From positions 52,817 to 106,999 of the forward strand of contig JAPPLF010000111.1 in NCBI GenBank assembly GCA_028874215.1: DNA of 54,183 nt. The letters are read 5' to 3'. The notes beneath the pieces were generated by a model, which was given only the letters and a program-made list of their open reading frames with translations, searched no databases and was not told the origin of the DNA. This document shows, piece by piece, positions 27,235-35,733 of the stretch. This stretch comes from Acidobacteriota bacterium (GTDB lineage Bacteria; Acidobacteriota; UBA6911; RPQK01; JAJDTT01). The position numbers and the translations under genes are program-made. Positions within the stretch are counted from its first letter, which is position 1, and each line of letters begins with the position of its first letter.

Positions 27235-27801
27235 ATGCCGGAGCCGGCGGGCTCCGGCTGCGAATCGACAATCGGAGAAGTCCCGAAGCGCCGCCATTGC
27301 CGGATGGAAAAGGAATCGGTCAGGCACAGAGAGTCGATCTGGAGCGTTCCTTCATCATGGAGGGACGCCTACTTCAAATTGTTCGTTTCTCTGGTTATCG
27401 TGGCCACAGGTCTGGTCGCATGGCACGAGGTGGCCGATGGGGCGACAGGCGGCGGCGTGGAGACATTTCTGGCCATCGCCCGGGGTCTGTCGCCCGTGGT
27501 CGTCGTGGTCGTCGCCTGGAGCGTGGTTTCCGTGGAGGTGGGACGAATGTTCTCGGAATGGTATCTGAATCGACGTTACGCCAAGGGACTGGCTGAGGGA
27601 CGCGCCGAGGGACGCGCCGAGGGGCGCGCCGAGGGGCGCGCCGAGGGACGCGCCGAGGGGCGCGCCGAGGGACGAGCCAGGGAGCGTGAGCGCTGGGAAT
27701 CCTGGAACCGCGCGCGCGTGGCCGCCGAGGAACAGGGTACAAAGTACATCGAGCCACCGCCGACAGCCGCTGACGGTCACCAGACCGACGGTGAGGCGTG
27801 A
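27235..27801 (+). CDS. Membrane protein with C-terminal AEGR tandem repeats
   Basis: 188 aa, no known enzymatic domain. Residues ~45-65 (AYFKLFVSLVIVATGLVAW) and ~80-103 (FLAIARGLSPVVVVVVAWSVV) are likely transmembrane helices. Next comes FSEWYLNRRYAKGL, seven AEGR units (nt 27592-27675), then RARERERWESWNRARVAAEE and a tail with EPPPTA. The repeat part should be a charged helix in the cytoplasm. EGR/EGK repeats are also seen at the C-termini of Rpn/PD-(D/E)XK proteins, but no nuclease domain is present here. Start: ATG 27235 has an excellent GAGGAGGGG site, while ATG 27304 is closer to the membrane region. The C-terminal part is repeated at 27878-28120. Confidence 0.65.
   Translation: MPEPAGSGCESTIGEVPKRRHCRMEKESVRHRESIWSVPSSWRDAYFKLFVSLVIVATGLVAWHEVADGATGGGVETFLAIARGLSPVVVVVVAWSVVSVEVGRMFSEWYLNRRYAKGLAEGRAEGRAEGRAEGRAEGRAEGRAEGRARERERWESWNRARVAAEEQGTKYIEPPPTAADGHQTDGEA
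27592..27675 (+). repeat. 12-bp tandem repeat coding (AEGR)7
   Basis: Seven direct copies of a 12-bp unit, GCCGAGGG(A/G)CGC, differ only at one base or so. They encode Ala-Glu-Gly-Arg repeats. Such a perfect-length array can gain or lose units by slippage without breaking the frame. Confidence 0.9.
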
Positions 27802-27877
27802 AGGATTCGTCGGATCTTAGACACACTCCGAGACTGGGCAGAGGAGTATAGGCTGCCAGCAGCATCCAGTCATTCGC

Positions 27878-28120
27878 TTGGGATTCCTTGAGGTCGGAAG
27901 AATGTTTTCGGAGTGGTATCTCAATCGACGTTATGCCAAGGGGCTCGCCAAGGGACTGGTTGAGGGACGCGCCGAGGGACGTGCCGAGGGACGTGCGAGA
28001 GAGCGCAAGCGCTGGGAATCCTGGAACCGAGCACGAGTGGCCGCCGAGGAACAAGGGAAACAGTTTACCGAGCCGCCTCCCACAGCCGTTGACGACCGCC
28101 AGCCCGTTGAGTACGCCTGA
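27878..28120 (+). pseudogene. Truncated tandem copy of the AEGR-repeat gene
   Basis: The translation GRMFSEWYLNRRYAKGLAKG followed by LVEGRAEGRAEGRARERKRW and ending in EPPPTA repeats the C-terminal half of the preceding gene, with only three to four EGR units and without the two membrane helices. Upstream sequence lacks that N-terminal half, so this is a partial tandem duplication. It could be a pseudogene, or a 72-aa soluble protein started from ATG 27902, which has GAGGTCGGAAGA just before it. The reading frame is intact and substitutions are mostly synonymous (e.g. the EWYLNRRYAKGL stretch), which hints at past or present selection. Confidence 0.55.
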
Positions 28121-28230
28121 AACCGGAATACGGAGGACGAACCACCGAGAAGCCGGTTACTCCGGGTCCTACAAGTCGCAAGCGCTGTTGTGGATTCACT
28201 CCAGCGGATGGCAACTGAGATCTGCGCGCG

Positions 28231-29334
28231 TCACGAGACCCTGAGCCGGACCCACCGGTTGTGGGTGACCGAATCGACGGTGCACCAGAAATAGACCAGC
28301 AGATCTCCGTCGGGGAGCAGGATTCCCCAGGGCCTGCCGAAGGCGATCTTCTGGTGGGCGTCGATGAATTCGTCCACCGCCTGCGCGGTCATGGTCTCCT
28401 CGCCGGCCCGGAACACCACCGCCTGGTTCTCGACATCGTAGTTCTCCAGGTCCTCGGTGATGGCGACGTGGACCCCCTGGGGTTCGCGCCGAAAGTTGTA
28501 GATGGCCGCGACCCGCCCGTCGGGAAGCGCGATGGGGGCGCAGAGCTGACCTTGGAGGTTGGTGGGGCGGGGTTCGCTCCAGGTCCGGCCCGAGTCCTCC
28601 GAAACGACCCAGTGGTCGTTCACGTCCTCCCCCTGCCCGACGCCCCAGGTCCGGGTCCAGAGGGTGGTGTAGATCCGTCCATCCGGCAACACGGCCTGCA
28701 TCTGGTCGGCGTAGTGGAGGCGTTCCTCCGGGTCGTCGGCCATTACAGACCACTCGTCCCAGGTCCGGCCCTGATCTGAAGAGAAGACGGCCCCCGCCTT
28801 CTGGTCCACCGGCCCCTCGTAGCCGTCCGGCTTCCAGGTCTCCAACGGGTACATCCAGCGGTCGGCCGCCAGAATCAGGAGCTGGCCCGAGAGGCTGCTC
28901 ACATATCGCTCGGGAGGCAGCGGGTTGGGCACCACCTCGGGCCCCGACCAGGACCGGCCCTGATCTGAAGAGCGGAAAAGGACCATCTGAGTCGGTTTCA
29001 ATCCCTCGGTGGCCGGATTGTACATCTCGTCGTTGTCCAGGAGATAACGGGCGGCCGCCATCACCAGGCTGCCGTCCTCCAGAGGTGCCAGCATCGGGGC
29101 CCGGTAGCACCATCCGTCCGCCGGGAGACCGCCGTGAATGCTCCCTTCATTGGCCCAGTTGCGTCCCCCGTCCGTGGAGCGCAACACCTCGATGTGGTTG
29201 TCCGGGCAACACAAGCCGCTCCCGACGTGCTGCGCCGCCAGCAGGAGCCCGTCCCGGAGGGCTCGGACACAGGGAAAGTATGCGCCGCGGCCCGGAACGT
29301 GAGAGAGAATTCCACGGTCCACGATTTCCAGCAT
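28231..29334 (-). CDS. Sialidase/BNR-repeat protein
   Basis: A 367-aa six-bladed propeller of the sialidase/neuraminidase superfamily. Asp-box-type motifs are obvious: STDGGRNW, SSDQGRSW, SSDQGRTW and SEDSGRTW. There is no signal peptide at the start (MLEIVDRGILSHVPGRGAYF), so unlike its neighbours it may be cytoplasmic. The Arg triad of true sialidases cannot be confirmed by eye, so exo-sialidase activity is not claimed; many such proteins act on other acidic sugars or are not enzymes. ATG 29334 follows GAGGAA. The upstream DUF3604 gene ends 35 nt before it, so they are probably in one transcript. Confidence 0.85.
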   Translation of the reverse strand: MLEIVDRGILSHVPGRGAYFPCVRALRDGLLLAAQHVGSGLCCPDNHIEVLRSTDGGRNWANEGSIHGGLPADGWCYRAPMLAPLEDGSLVMAAARYLLDNDEMYNPATEGLKPTQMVLFRSSDQGRSWSGPEVVPNPLPPERYVSSLSGQLLILAADRWMYPLETWKPDGYEGPVDQKAGAVFSSDQGRTWDEWSVMADDPEERLHYADQMQAVLPDGRIYTTLWTRTWGVGQGEDVNDHWVVSEDSGRTWSEPRPTNLQGQLCAPIALPDGRVAAIYNFRREPQGVHVAITEDLENYDVENQAVVFRAGEETMTAQAVDEFIDAHQKIAFGRPWGILLPDGDLLVYFWCTVDSVTHNRWVRLRVS

Positions 29335-29369
29335 GGGAGATTCCTCGGAAGTCGGTCGCGCGGAAGAGG

Positions 29370-32249
29370 CTACCTCTCGTAAGTCACCCAGGCCGGAGAG
29401 CCCCAGGCGATCTCGCCGTCCTCCTGCAGGACGCGAACATAGTAATAGCTCTCGCCCGAATCGGCCGCGTCGCCGTCAGTGAAGTCCAGGCGGAACGTGG
29501 GCCGGCCGGGTTCCGCCGAGTAGAGGACCCGGTTGTTCTTGATCAGATCCACTCGCTTGATGGTCCCGGTCCCCAGGATGGTCGCGTGGATTCTCACCGG
29601 CTGAGTGCTGGTGAAGATCCCACCCATGAGATGCTCCCCGTCCGACCCCACGAATCGAACGTCCAGCACGATGTTGTCGGTGGCGGCGTAGGCCCTGCGG
29701 GCCCGTATGGCCTCCATCAGACCCTCCCGGGTCAGATTCTCCGCGATGAGGCAGGCGTAACTGATGTGGGTCGAGAGGTGATCCGAAGAGGCGATGAAAC
29801 CCAGCTTGAGGCCCTTCTCCAAGGCGCTCCACGCGGTGCCGTCACGGCGGGACGGGGAGTCGTCTTCCTGGAGCGTCGGTGTCGCCTCCAGCGTCTTGGG
29901 CCGGGGGGAACCCGGATGCTCGTAGGTGTCGCGCATTCCCTGGTAGATCTCCAGCAGCGTCTCCACCTCGGGATCGCTGTCCCGCCAATCGGTCCCGGCC
30001 CCGGTGGCGATGGTGTGGGGGATGGAGGTGCCCCCGGCCCGGCGCAGGTAACCGAAGAGGCGCCCGGCGCCGTCCAGACCCATGCGTTCCGCCGTCAGCA
30101 CTTCCAGAATGTTGTTTCCGCGTTGGGTGAAGAGGACGTTCCGGTGACCGTTGGGAAACTGGACCGAGCGCTCGTAGGCATAAAACGCCGTGAAGCTGCC
30201 GTCGAGCTGGAACAGATCGGCGAATTTCTGGGTCCGCCACCAGGCGTACGGTTCGGCAATTTCGTGGTTGTGGTCCGAGGTCCCGAGAAAGTCCATGGCC
30301 GCGGCGTCCAACGCGTACCGGTAGGCGTCCAGCAGACCCCCGTCGCCGCCGCCGTCCAGGGAGATGTCGGTGTGCCGGTGCGTGTCGCCCCGGTAAATGA
30401 AGTAGGTCTTTCCTCCAGTCTCCACCTTATAGGAGCGGATCCGGTCCACCTGCTCGGCCTCGTTGGGATGGACACGCTCCACCTCGCCCACGGCGGCCGG
30501 GGACCAGGCCTGCAGCGCCAGGTGTTTCCGGCCCGGGCTCGAACCCAGCGGGGAGACCATCACTCGTCCGTACTGCGGCAATCCCGACTTGGCGCTCCGC
30601 ATGTCGGTGGCCCAGATGCCCCAGATGCGCCCGTCCGCGTCGAGCGCCGTGGCCGGCGACATATCGTTCCGCCCGCTGCTCTGCCGCACCCGGACCAGTT
30701 CACTCCATCGGGAGCCGTCATAGCGGGTGACGTGGATCTCCCACATGGGAAAGTACCGAGGCCTCCCGGCGGGGCCCCGCTTGGTGACGTTCCGAACCAG
30801 CAGCCAGGGATGCCCGTCCGAGTCGATCTGAAGATGCGGCAACTCCCATTCGCGGGCCGCATCCAGGCGTTCCCCCACGGGATGGGCCGTGGTGAGCAGT
30901 TGCTCGCCGTCCACACAGGCCAGGCCGAGCCAACGGGACTCCCTCAGCTCCGTCCCCCTGCGCTGGACCAACCGGCCCGTATCCTTGCCCCACTCGGGGC
31001 CCGACTCGTGCCACGCCACCCAGATCCGGTCCTGCCGGTCCACCGCGACCGTCGGCGCGGCCTCGAACCGCTCGGTCCCCGCCACCACCTGGACCGGCTG
31101 CCACTTGCCGGCGGAGAACCGTCTCAGGTAGACGTCGTAGTTCCCCGCTCCGTATCCGTCCCAGACCACGGCCACCGACCCGGACCGGCCGGCGGCGACC
31201 GAGGGGTTCCAGTTGTTCCCTTCGGCGGATTCGCCCGCGCTGAGTTGGACCGTCTCGCTCCAGCCGGACCCGTCGAAACTCCGCGCCACGATCTGGCTCC
31301 GTCCTTCGACGGCCTTCTGCCAGACCAACCAGAGGTTCCCCGACTTGTCGGTGACGGCCCGGTGATAAATGTCGGGACCCGGCTCCCGGGTCAAACGGTG
31401 AAGACCGGACCAGCCCTCGCCGTCGTGGCGGCGGGCGTAGAGATCCCAGTTTCCCTCCACCTGCATGGACCAGATGGCCCAGACCCCGCCGTCCGAGTCA
31501 TGAGCCAGAGCAGTCCGAAACACGTCCGCTTCGCGGGCCAGGACCCAGACCGGTCCCCAGGCGTCTCCCTGCTTGCGGCGGACACAGATCGAGTCGTCGT
31601 AACGCTCTTCGTACTCCTGCCAAGCGGCCCAGAGGTCTCCCGAAGGCGTGGCCATGAGGGCGGGATAGTCCTGCTGTCCGACCCGTTCCCGGGCGACCTG
31701 GGCCGCCGGCGGCACCCGTTCCACCCGGACTCGATCTGCCAGCCGGGACTTGGGCTGAAACATCGGCAGCTCCGCCGGTCCGACGGAGAAGTCCTGTCCT
31801 CCGGCGCGGACCTGGAACGGCGCCTCGCCCGGATTGTCCCAGAGCCGAACAAAGAGGCTGGGGTGCCGGATCCGGGCCCGGTCCTTGTAGCGAATCCAGT
31901 CAAAAGTCGTGTGCGCCAGCCAGCTGTCGGGCCCGGTGAGCCGGTCGTTGGGGATCTTGGGGTCGACGATGGTGCGCCAGCCGGCGCCGAAGTCGTGGCG
32001 GTAGACGCCCGCGCGAAAATGCTCGGGCACGAGTTCCGCCTTCTGGCCCGGTTGGAGGCGGAGATTCCCCGACCAGTCCCGGGGTTTCGAATCGGTGAGG
32101 CCCAGAGTGATCCGAAACACCGAGTCGGGAAATTGGATGTCGGAGGCCGGCACCGACTCGACCTTGGAGTCCACAGCCGATTCCCGGGAACCGCATCCCG
32201 GCAGTCCCAAGATCAATGCCAGCACAACCGCGGCGCCCTGCTTGTTCAT
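29370..32249 (-). CDS. Lipoprotein with propeller domain and DUF3604 (PHP-like) metal-dependent hydrolase domain
   Basis: A 959-aa protein starting with a lipoprotein signal (VVLALILGLPGCGS, Cys19 lipobox). Residues ~190-560 hold repeated blades (LWAAWQEYEER, VWAIWSMQVEG, LWLVWQKAVEG, VAVVWDGYG, IWVAWHESG). From ~615 the DUF3604 domain begins with YRGDTHRHTDIS, then FLGTSDHNHE, SIPHT and SSDHLSTHISYA; these His/Asp pairs look like a PHP-type metal site. It ends in a beta-sandwich. By family it should be a phosphoesterase or related hydrolase at the cell surface, with the propeller giving substrate binding. Substrate unknown. The start has GGGAAAA upstream. Confidence 0.88.
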   Translation of the reverse strand: MNKQGAAVVLALILGLPGCGSRESAVDSKVESVPASDIQFPDSVFRITLGLTDSKPRDWSGNLRLQPGQKAELVPEHFRAGVYRHDFGAGWRTIVDPKIPNDRLTGPDSWLAHTTFDWIRYKDRARIRHPSLFVRLWDNPGEAPFQVRAGGQDFSVGPAELPMFQPKSRLADRVRVERVPPAAQVARERVGQQDYPALMATPSGDLWAAWQEYEERYDDSICVRRKQGDAWGPVWVLAREADVFRTALAHDSDGGVWAIWSMQVEGNWDLYARRHDGEGWSGLHRLTREPGPDIYHRAVTDKSGNLWLVWQKAVEGRSQIVARSFDGSGWSETVQLSAGESAEGNNWNPSVAAGRSGSVAVVWDGYGAGNYDVYLRRFSAGKWQPVQVVAGTERFEAAPTVAVDRQDRIWVAWHESGPEWGKDTGRLVQRRGTELRESRWLGLACVDGEQLLTTAHPVGERLDAAREWELPHLQIDSDGHPWLLVRNVTKRGPAGRPRYFPMWEIHVTRYDGSRWSELVRVRQSSGRNDMSPATALDADGRIWGIWATDMRSAKSGLPQYGRVMVSPLGSSPGRKHLALQAWSPAAVGEVERVHPNEAEQVDRIRSYKVETGGKTYFIYRGDTHRHTDISLDGGGDGGLLDAYRYALDAAAMDFLGTSDHNHEIAEPYAWWRTQKFADLFQLDGSFTAFYAYERSVQFPNGHRNVLFTQRGNNILEVLTAERMGLDGAGRLFGYLRRAGGTSIPHTIATGAGTDWRDSDPEVETLLEIYQGMRDTYEHPGSPRPKTLEATPTLQEDDSPSRRDGTAWSALEKGLKLGFIASSDHLSTHISYACLIAENLTREGLMEAIRARRAYAATDNIVLDVRFVGSDGEHLMGGIFTSTQPVRIHATILGTGTIKRVDLIKNNRVLYSAEPGRPTFRLDFTDGDAADSGESYYYVRVLQEDGEIAWGSPAWVTYER

Positions 32250-32343
32250 GAGTCTGCTTTTCCCAGCTTCTCGGGACTCTGTTCCTGCTCGTTCACGATG
32301 AGCGTATCTCGTGGAACAAGATTCGCCCCAGGTCTGGAGATTG

Positions 32344-33420
32344 TCAATCGGGCGCCACCTGGATCCGGCGTCCGGTTTCGCTGGATTCGTAGGCCGCTTC
32401 CACGATGCGCGCCACCTGCAGGGCGTCGTCTCCCGAGGCCGGAACAGTCCCCTCTCCCCACGTCGCCTTCAGAAAATCCTGGACGAAACGCTCTCCAGAG
32501 ACGCCTCCATAGGCCGGAGAAGATGCCGGGGTGTATTCGAACTCCCGCCACGGGGCGTCGGACCAGTCGGGATGGTCCGTCTCCACCTTGAGCCGCTCGG
32601 GGGATCCGGCGGAGGAAAAATACAACCGTCCCCGACGTCCGTTGACTCCCACGTAGGTGTCGTAACCCCCGACGTTGTGGTAGCCCCCGCCGCTCAGGGC
32701 CATGACGAATCCGACGTGGAGCGTGCCCACGGTCCCGGAGGCAAGACGGAAGGAGAGCACGGCCACGTCTTCCACGTCGATGTCCTCGCCGCTCCGGGTG
32801 GCGACCTCGGCCGACACCGAAACGATCTCCTCGCCGGTGATGAACCGGATCTTGTCGACGTAGTGGCAGCCCAGCCAGGAGAGCATGCCTCCCCCCGAGA
32901 TCCGTTTCTTGAAGAGCCAGTAGCCGGGATCACGGAAGCGCACCTGGGTGGTGAGCATCCGGAGTTCCACCGACATGAGCGTTCCCAGCAGGCCTTGACT
33001 GATGATGTCGCGGACTTGCCGGACCAGGGGATTGTAACGCCGCCCGTAGAAGACCCCCAGTTTCCGGCCGTGGTCCCGCGCCGACTGGACGACCCGGCCG
33101 ATCTCCTCGACGGTGGCTCCGATGGGCTTCTCGGCCACGACGTGATGCCCCGCCTCCAGCGCCTGGATGCAGACGCCCGGGCTCCGGTCGGTGCGCGGGC
33201 TGGCCACGGCCAGGTGCGCCCCCCCTGCCAGGATCGACGCCAGATCCGTCGAAACCCGATCCACTTTCGGGCTCCCCGCTTCCTCGACGTCCGGAATGAA
33301 CTTCTCGTCTTCGGCCCAGACCTGGACCCGGGCCACTTCGGGAAGCTGATCCAGGGTTCTCAGATGAGCGATCGAATGGGGATTGTCCAGACCCAGCAAG
33401 ACCGCGTTGACCGTTTGCAT
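32344..33420 (-). CDS. Gfo/Idh/MocA family oxidoreductase
   Basis: 358 aa. The N-terminal Rossmann domain is atypical at its start (AVLLGLDNPHSIAHLRTL in place of GxGxxG), but the EKP motif (HHVVAEKPIGATVEEIGR) and the C-terminal domain marker SGGGMLSWLGCHYVDKIRFI are clear. Family members oxidise or isomerise sugars, inositols or pseudo-oligosaccharides with NAD(P). The weak dinucleotide loop suggests altered cofactor binding. ATG 33420 follows a strong AAGGAG. It is transcribed toward the DUF3604/sialidase genes, 94 nt away, which suggests a sugar-processing cluster, and is divergent from the aldo/keto reductase. Confidence 0.88.
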   Translation of the reverse strand: MQTVNAVLLGLDNPHSIAHLRTLDQLPEVARVQVWAEDEKFIPDVEEAGSPKVDRVSTDLASILAGGAHLAVASPRTDRSPGVCIQALEAGHHVVAEKPIGATVEEIGRVVQSARDHGRKLGVFYGRRYNPLVRQVRDIISQGLLGTLMSVELRMLTTQVRFRDPGYWLFKKRISGGGMLSWLGCHYVDKIRFITGEEIVSVSAEVATRSGEDIDVEDVAVLSFRLASGTVGTLHVGFVMALSGGGYHNVGGYDTYVGVNGRRGRLYFSSAGSPERLKVETDHPDWSDAPWREFEYTPASSPAYGGVSGERFVQDFLKATWGEGTVPASGDDALQVARIVEAAYESSETGRRIQVAPD

Positions 33421-33587
33421 TTGTATACTCCTTCCGAACCCGCCGTGCCGCCGCCAATGTCAAGGAAAGGTCAAGACTACCATGCAGGGAAACTGGTAAG
33501 CTTGACAGCCGTCCGAGGGCTGCCGGGGCATTCCCGGGAATCTCCGGAACCGCCGCATTCAACATCATCGTCGAGAGGAGAGTCCGC

Positions 33588-34577
33588 ATGAAGCTGAGAC
33601 CGTTGGGTAAAACGGGACTCATGATGAGTCCCATCGGATTGGGTTGCGCCACCTTCGGGCGGGAGATCGACGAGGAGACCTCCTGGAGGGTGTTGGACTA
33701 TGCCGTGGAGAAGGGCATCACCTTCCTGGATACGGCCGAAGCCTACGGAGGGGGCAACTCCCAGCAGTACCGCATCAAGGAGTACGGGGTGAAGGACAGG
33801 CGCGAGGTCACCGTGGAGATGAACTCCTCGGAGAACATCATCGGCCGCTGGATGGAGGCGCGGGGATGCCGCGACGAGGTCACCCTCTGCACCAAGGTGA
33901 GTACCGGAGCCGGTCCGGAAAATATCCGCAAGGCTCTGGCGGCGAGCCTGGAGCGGCTCCGGACCGACTCGGTCGACGCCTACAAGATCCACTCCCCCGA
34001 TCCCAACGTCCCCGTCGGGGAGAGTCTGGACGCCCTCAACCAGGAAGCGGACGCGGGACGCATCGTGGCGTTGGGTTGCAGCAATTTCACTGCGGACATG
34101 CTGCGCGAGTCCCTGGAGATCAGCCGCCGGCGGGGATATCGCTGTTTCGAGATCACCCAGCCGCCGTACAACCTGGCGTTACGGGAGTACGAGACCGACC
34201 TCTTCCCTCTTTGCAGACGCGAACAGATCGCCGTCACCACCTACAGTCCTCTGGGCGCCGGCTTTTTCGCGGGAAAGTACACGGCCGGAATGGACGAGCT
34301 GCCCTCCGGAACCCGCTTTGACATCGTTCCGGGACACGGAGACATCTACTTCCACGACCGGTTCTTCAAGATCGTGGAACAGTTGCGTGCCAAGTCCGAG
34401 GAGACGGGGATCCCCATGGTGCGCCTGGCCATGGCCTGGGCCATGAGCAACCCGGACGTGACAGCCGTGCTGGCGGGGGCGCGCAAATTCGACCACATCG
34501 ACAACGCCCTGGAATCCTTCCGGATGAACCTGGGTCCCGAATTGAAGGCCGAAATGTCCTCGTGGGGGGAAATCTGA
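33588..34577 (+). CDS. Aldo/keto reductase
   Basis: A 329-aa NAD(P)H-dependent TIM-barrel oxidoreductase. The catalytic tetrad is visible: Asp48 and Tyr53 in FLDTAEAYGGG, Lys103 in LCTKVSTG and His135 in AYKIHSPD. C-terminal phosphate-binding features (VTAVLAGARKFDHIDNALES) fit the family. It would reduce an aldehyde, ketone or keto-sugar, or run in reverse. ATG 33588 follows GAGGAGAG. It is divergent from a Gfo/Idh gene, a pairing that is common in sugar-oxidation clusters. Confidence 0.93.
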   Translation: MKLRPLGKTGLMMSPIGLGCATFGREIDEETSWRVLDYAVEKGITFLDTAEAYGGGNSQQYRIKEYGVKDRREVTVEMNSSENIIGRWMEARGCRDEVTLCTKVSTGAGPENIRKALAASLERLRTDSVDAYKIHSPDPNVPVGESLDALNQEADAGRIVALGCSNFTADMLRESLEISRRRGYRCFEITQPPYNLALREYETDLFPLCRREQIAVTTYSPLGAGFFAGKYTAGMDELPSGTRFDIVPGHGDIYFHDRFFKIVEQLRAKSEETGIPMVRLAMAWAMSNPDVTAVLAGARKFDHIDNALESFRMNLGPELKAEMSSWGEI

Positions 34578-34639
34578 TCCGTTGAGGCGCCTACCGCGAG
34601 CCGGCGTGACCGGAAAGCCTGGCCGGGAGTACGCGACCA

Positions 34640-35635
34640 TTGAAGTCCGATAGCCGGACCCCGACGCCCGTCGTGGTTCTGAGCCGTTGCCTCGGCGTGG
34701 AAGCCTGCCGCTACAACGGCAAGATGATCCGGGAAGACTTCATCCACCAGCTCTCTTCATACGTCAGATTCCGGCCGGTTTGCCCCGAACTTGAGATCGG
34801 CCTGGGGGTGCCTCGGGACCCGATTCAGATCATCGCCGGCGACGGCGGCCGGACCCTGGTCCAGCCGGCGACCGGACGCGACCTGACCCGGTCCATGACC
34901 ACCTTCAGTCAGGCGTTTTTGAAAGGGTTGAACGACGTGGATGGCTTCATCCTCAAGAGCCGGTCTCCCAGTTGCGGAATCCGGGACACCAAGATCCACG
35001 ACGCCGACCAGGTGACGGTGCTGGAACGGGACGCCGGGGTCTTTGCCGCGGCCGTTCTGGAGCACTTTCCCGACGCTGCCGTCGAGGACGAGAAGCGCCT
35101 CCGGAATCGAATCCGGCGGGAACATTTCCTGACCCGCCTCTTTGCGCTGGCACGGCTGCGCCGGGTCGTCCGGCGACCGACCCGGAAAGCCTTGAGCCGG
35201 TTCCATGCGGCGAATCGCCTGATGCTCATGGCCTACAACCGCACGGAGCTGGATCAACTGGACCGGTTGTTGGCGGACAACGGAGAGCCGGACGCGGCCG
35301 TCCTGGCCAGGGAATACAAGAGGCGGTTGTCGAACGCGCTGTCCCGCAGTCCCCGCTACACCTCGCTCATCGGCGTCCTGATCTACGCCCTGGGGCCGAT
35401 TTCCAAGCAGTTGACCGACCGGGACAAGGCTCGCTTTCTGGATCGGCTGGAGCGGTTCCGGAACGGGAAGATTCCCGCCAGCGGACCGGTGGGCCTGCTG
35501 GGGTCGTGGGTCATGCGCCATGGCACGAGAGACCTGAGGAATCAGACCTTGTTCAACCCTTACCCCATGGAGTTGAACGACATCGCCGGCCCGGCCTCGA
35601 AGAAACCCCGGCAACGGTCTCTCTATGGCATTTGA
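34640..35635 (+). CDS. DUF523-DUF1722 protein (YbgA-like)
   Basis: A 331-aa two-domain protein. The N-terminal DUF523 part has LSRCLGVEACRYNGKMI, VCPELEIGLGVPRDPI and KSRSPSCGIRDTKI; the conserved cysteines suggest a metal or Fe-S site. The C-terminal DUF1722 part has HFLTRLFALARL and HAANRLMLMAYN. E. coli YbgA carries the DUF1722 domain; the biochemical role of the family is not settled, though it is often linked to photolyase or oxidative-stress genes. The start is a TTG at 34640 with GGGAG 12 nt upstream; no ATG is available before the conserved region. It is probably read with the aldo/keto reductase, 62 nt upstream. Confidence 0.88.
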   Translation: MKSDSRTPTPVVVLSRCLGVEACRYNGKMIREDFIHQLSSYVRFRPVCPELEIGLGVPRDPIQIIAGDGGRTLVQPATGRDLTRSMTTFSQAFLKGLNDVDGFILKSRSPSCGIRDTKIHDADQVTVLERDAGVFAAAVLEHFPDAAVEDEKRLRNRIRREHFLTRLFALARLRRVVRRPTRKALSRFHAANRLMLMAYNRTELDQLDRLLADNGEPDAAVLAREYKRRLSNALSRSPRYTSLIGVLIYALGPISKQLTDRDKARFLDRLERFRNGKIPASGPVGLLGSWVMRHGTRDLRNQTLFNPYPMELNDIAGPASKKPRQRSLYGI

Positions 35636-35733
35636 TCCGGCCGCCTCCGGTGTATCGGTGAGACCGTGCGGGAGGGCCCACTTTCCGGCTTGCAATTGCC
35701 CCTCTTCCGTAGGAATCTGGCACGGTTAGCGTG

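Noticed and set aside
27592-27675. Short tandem repeat as possible CRISPR or VNTR outside a gene
   Set aside because: It has a 12-nt period and lies in frame, coding AEGR units in a membrane protein.
29085-32591. 1168-codon open frame on the plus strand
   Set aside because: It is antisense to the DUF3604 lipoprotein and sialidase genes, has Pro/Arg/Gly/His-rich composition and no recognisable motif. High GC at third positions produces such shadows.
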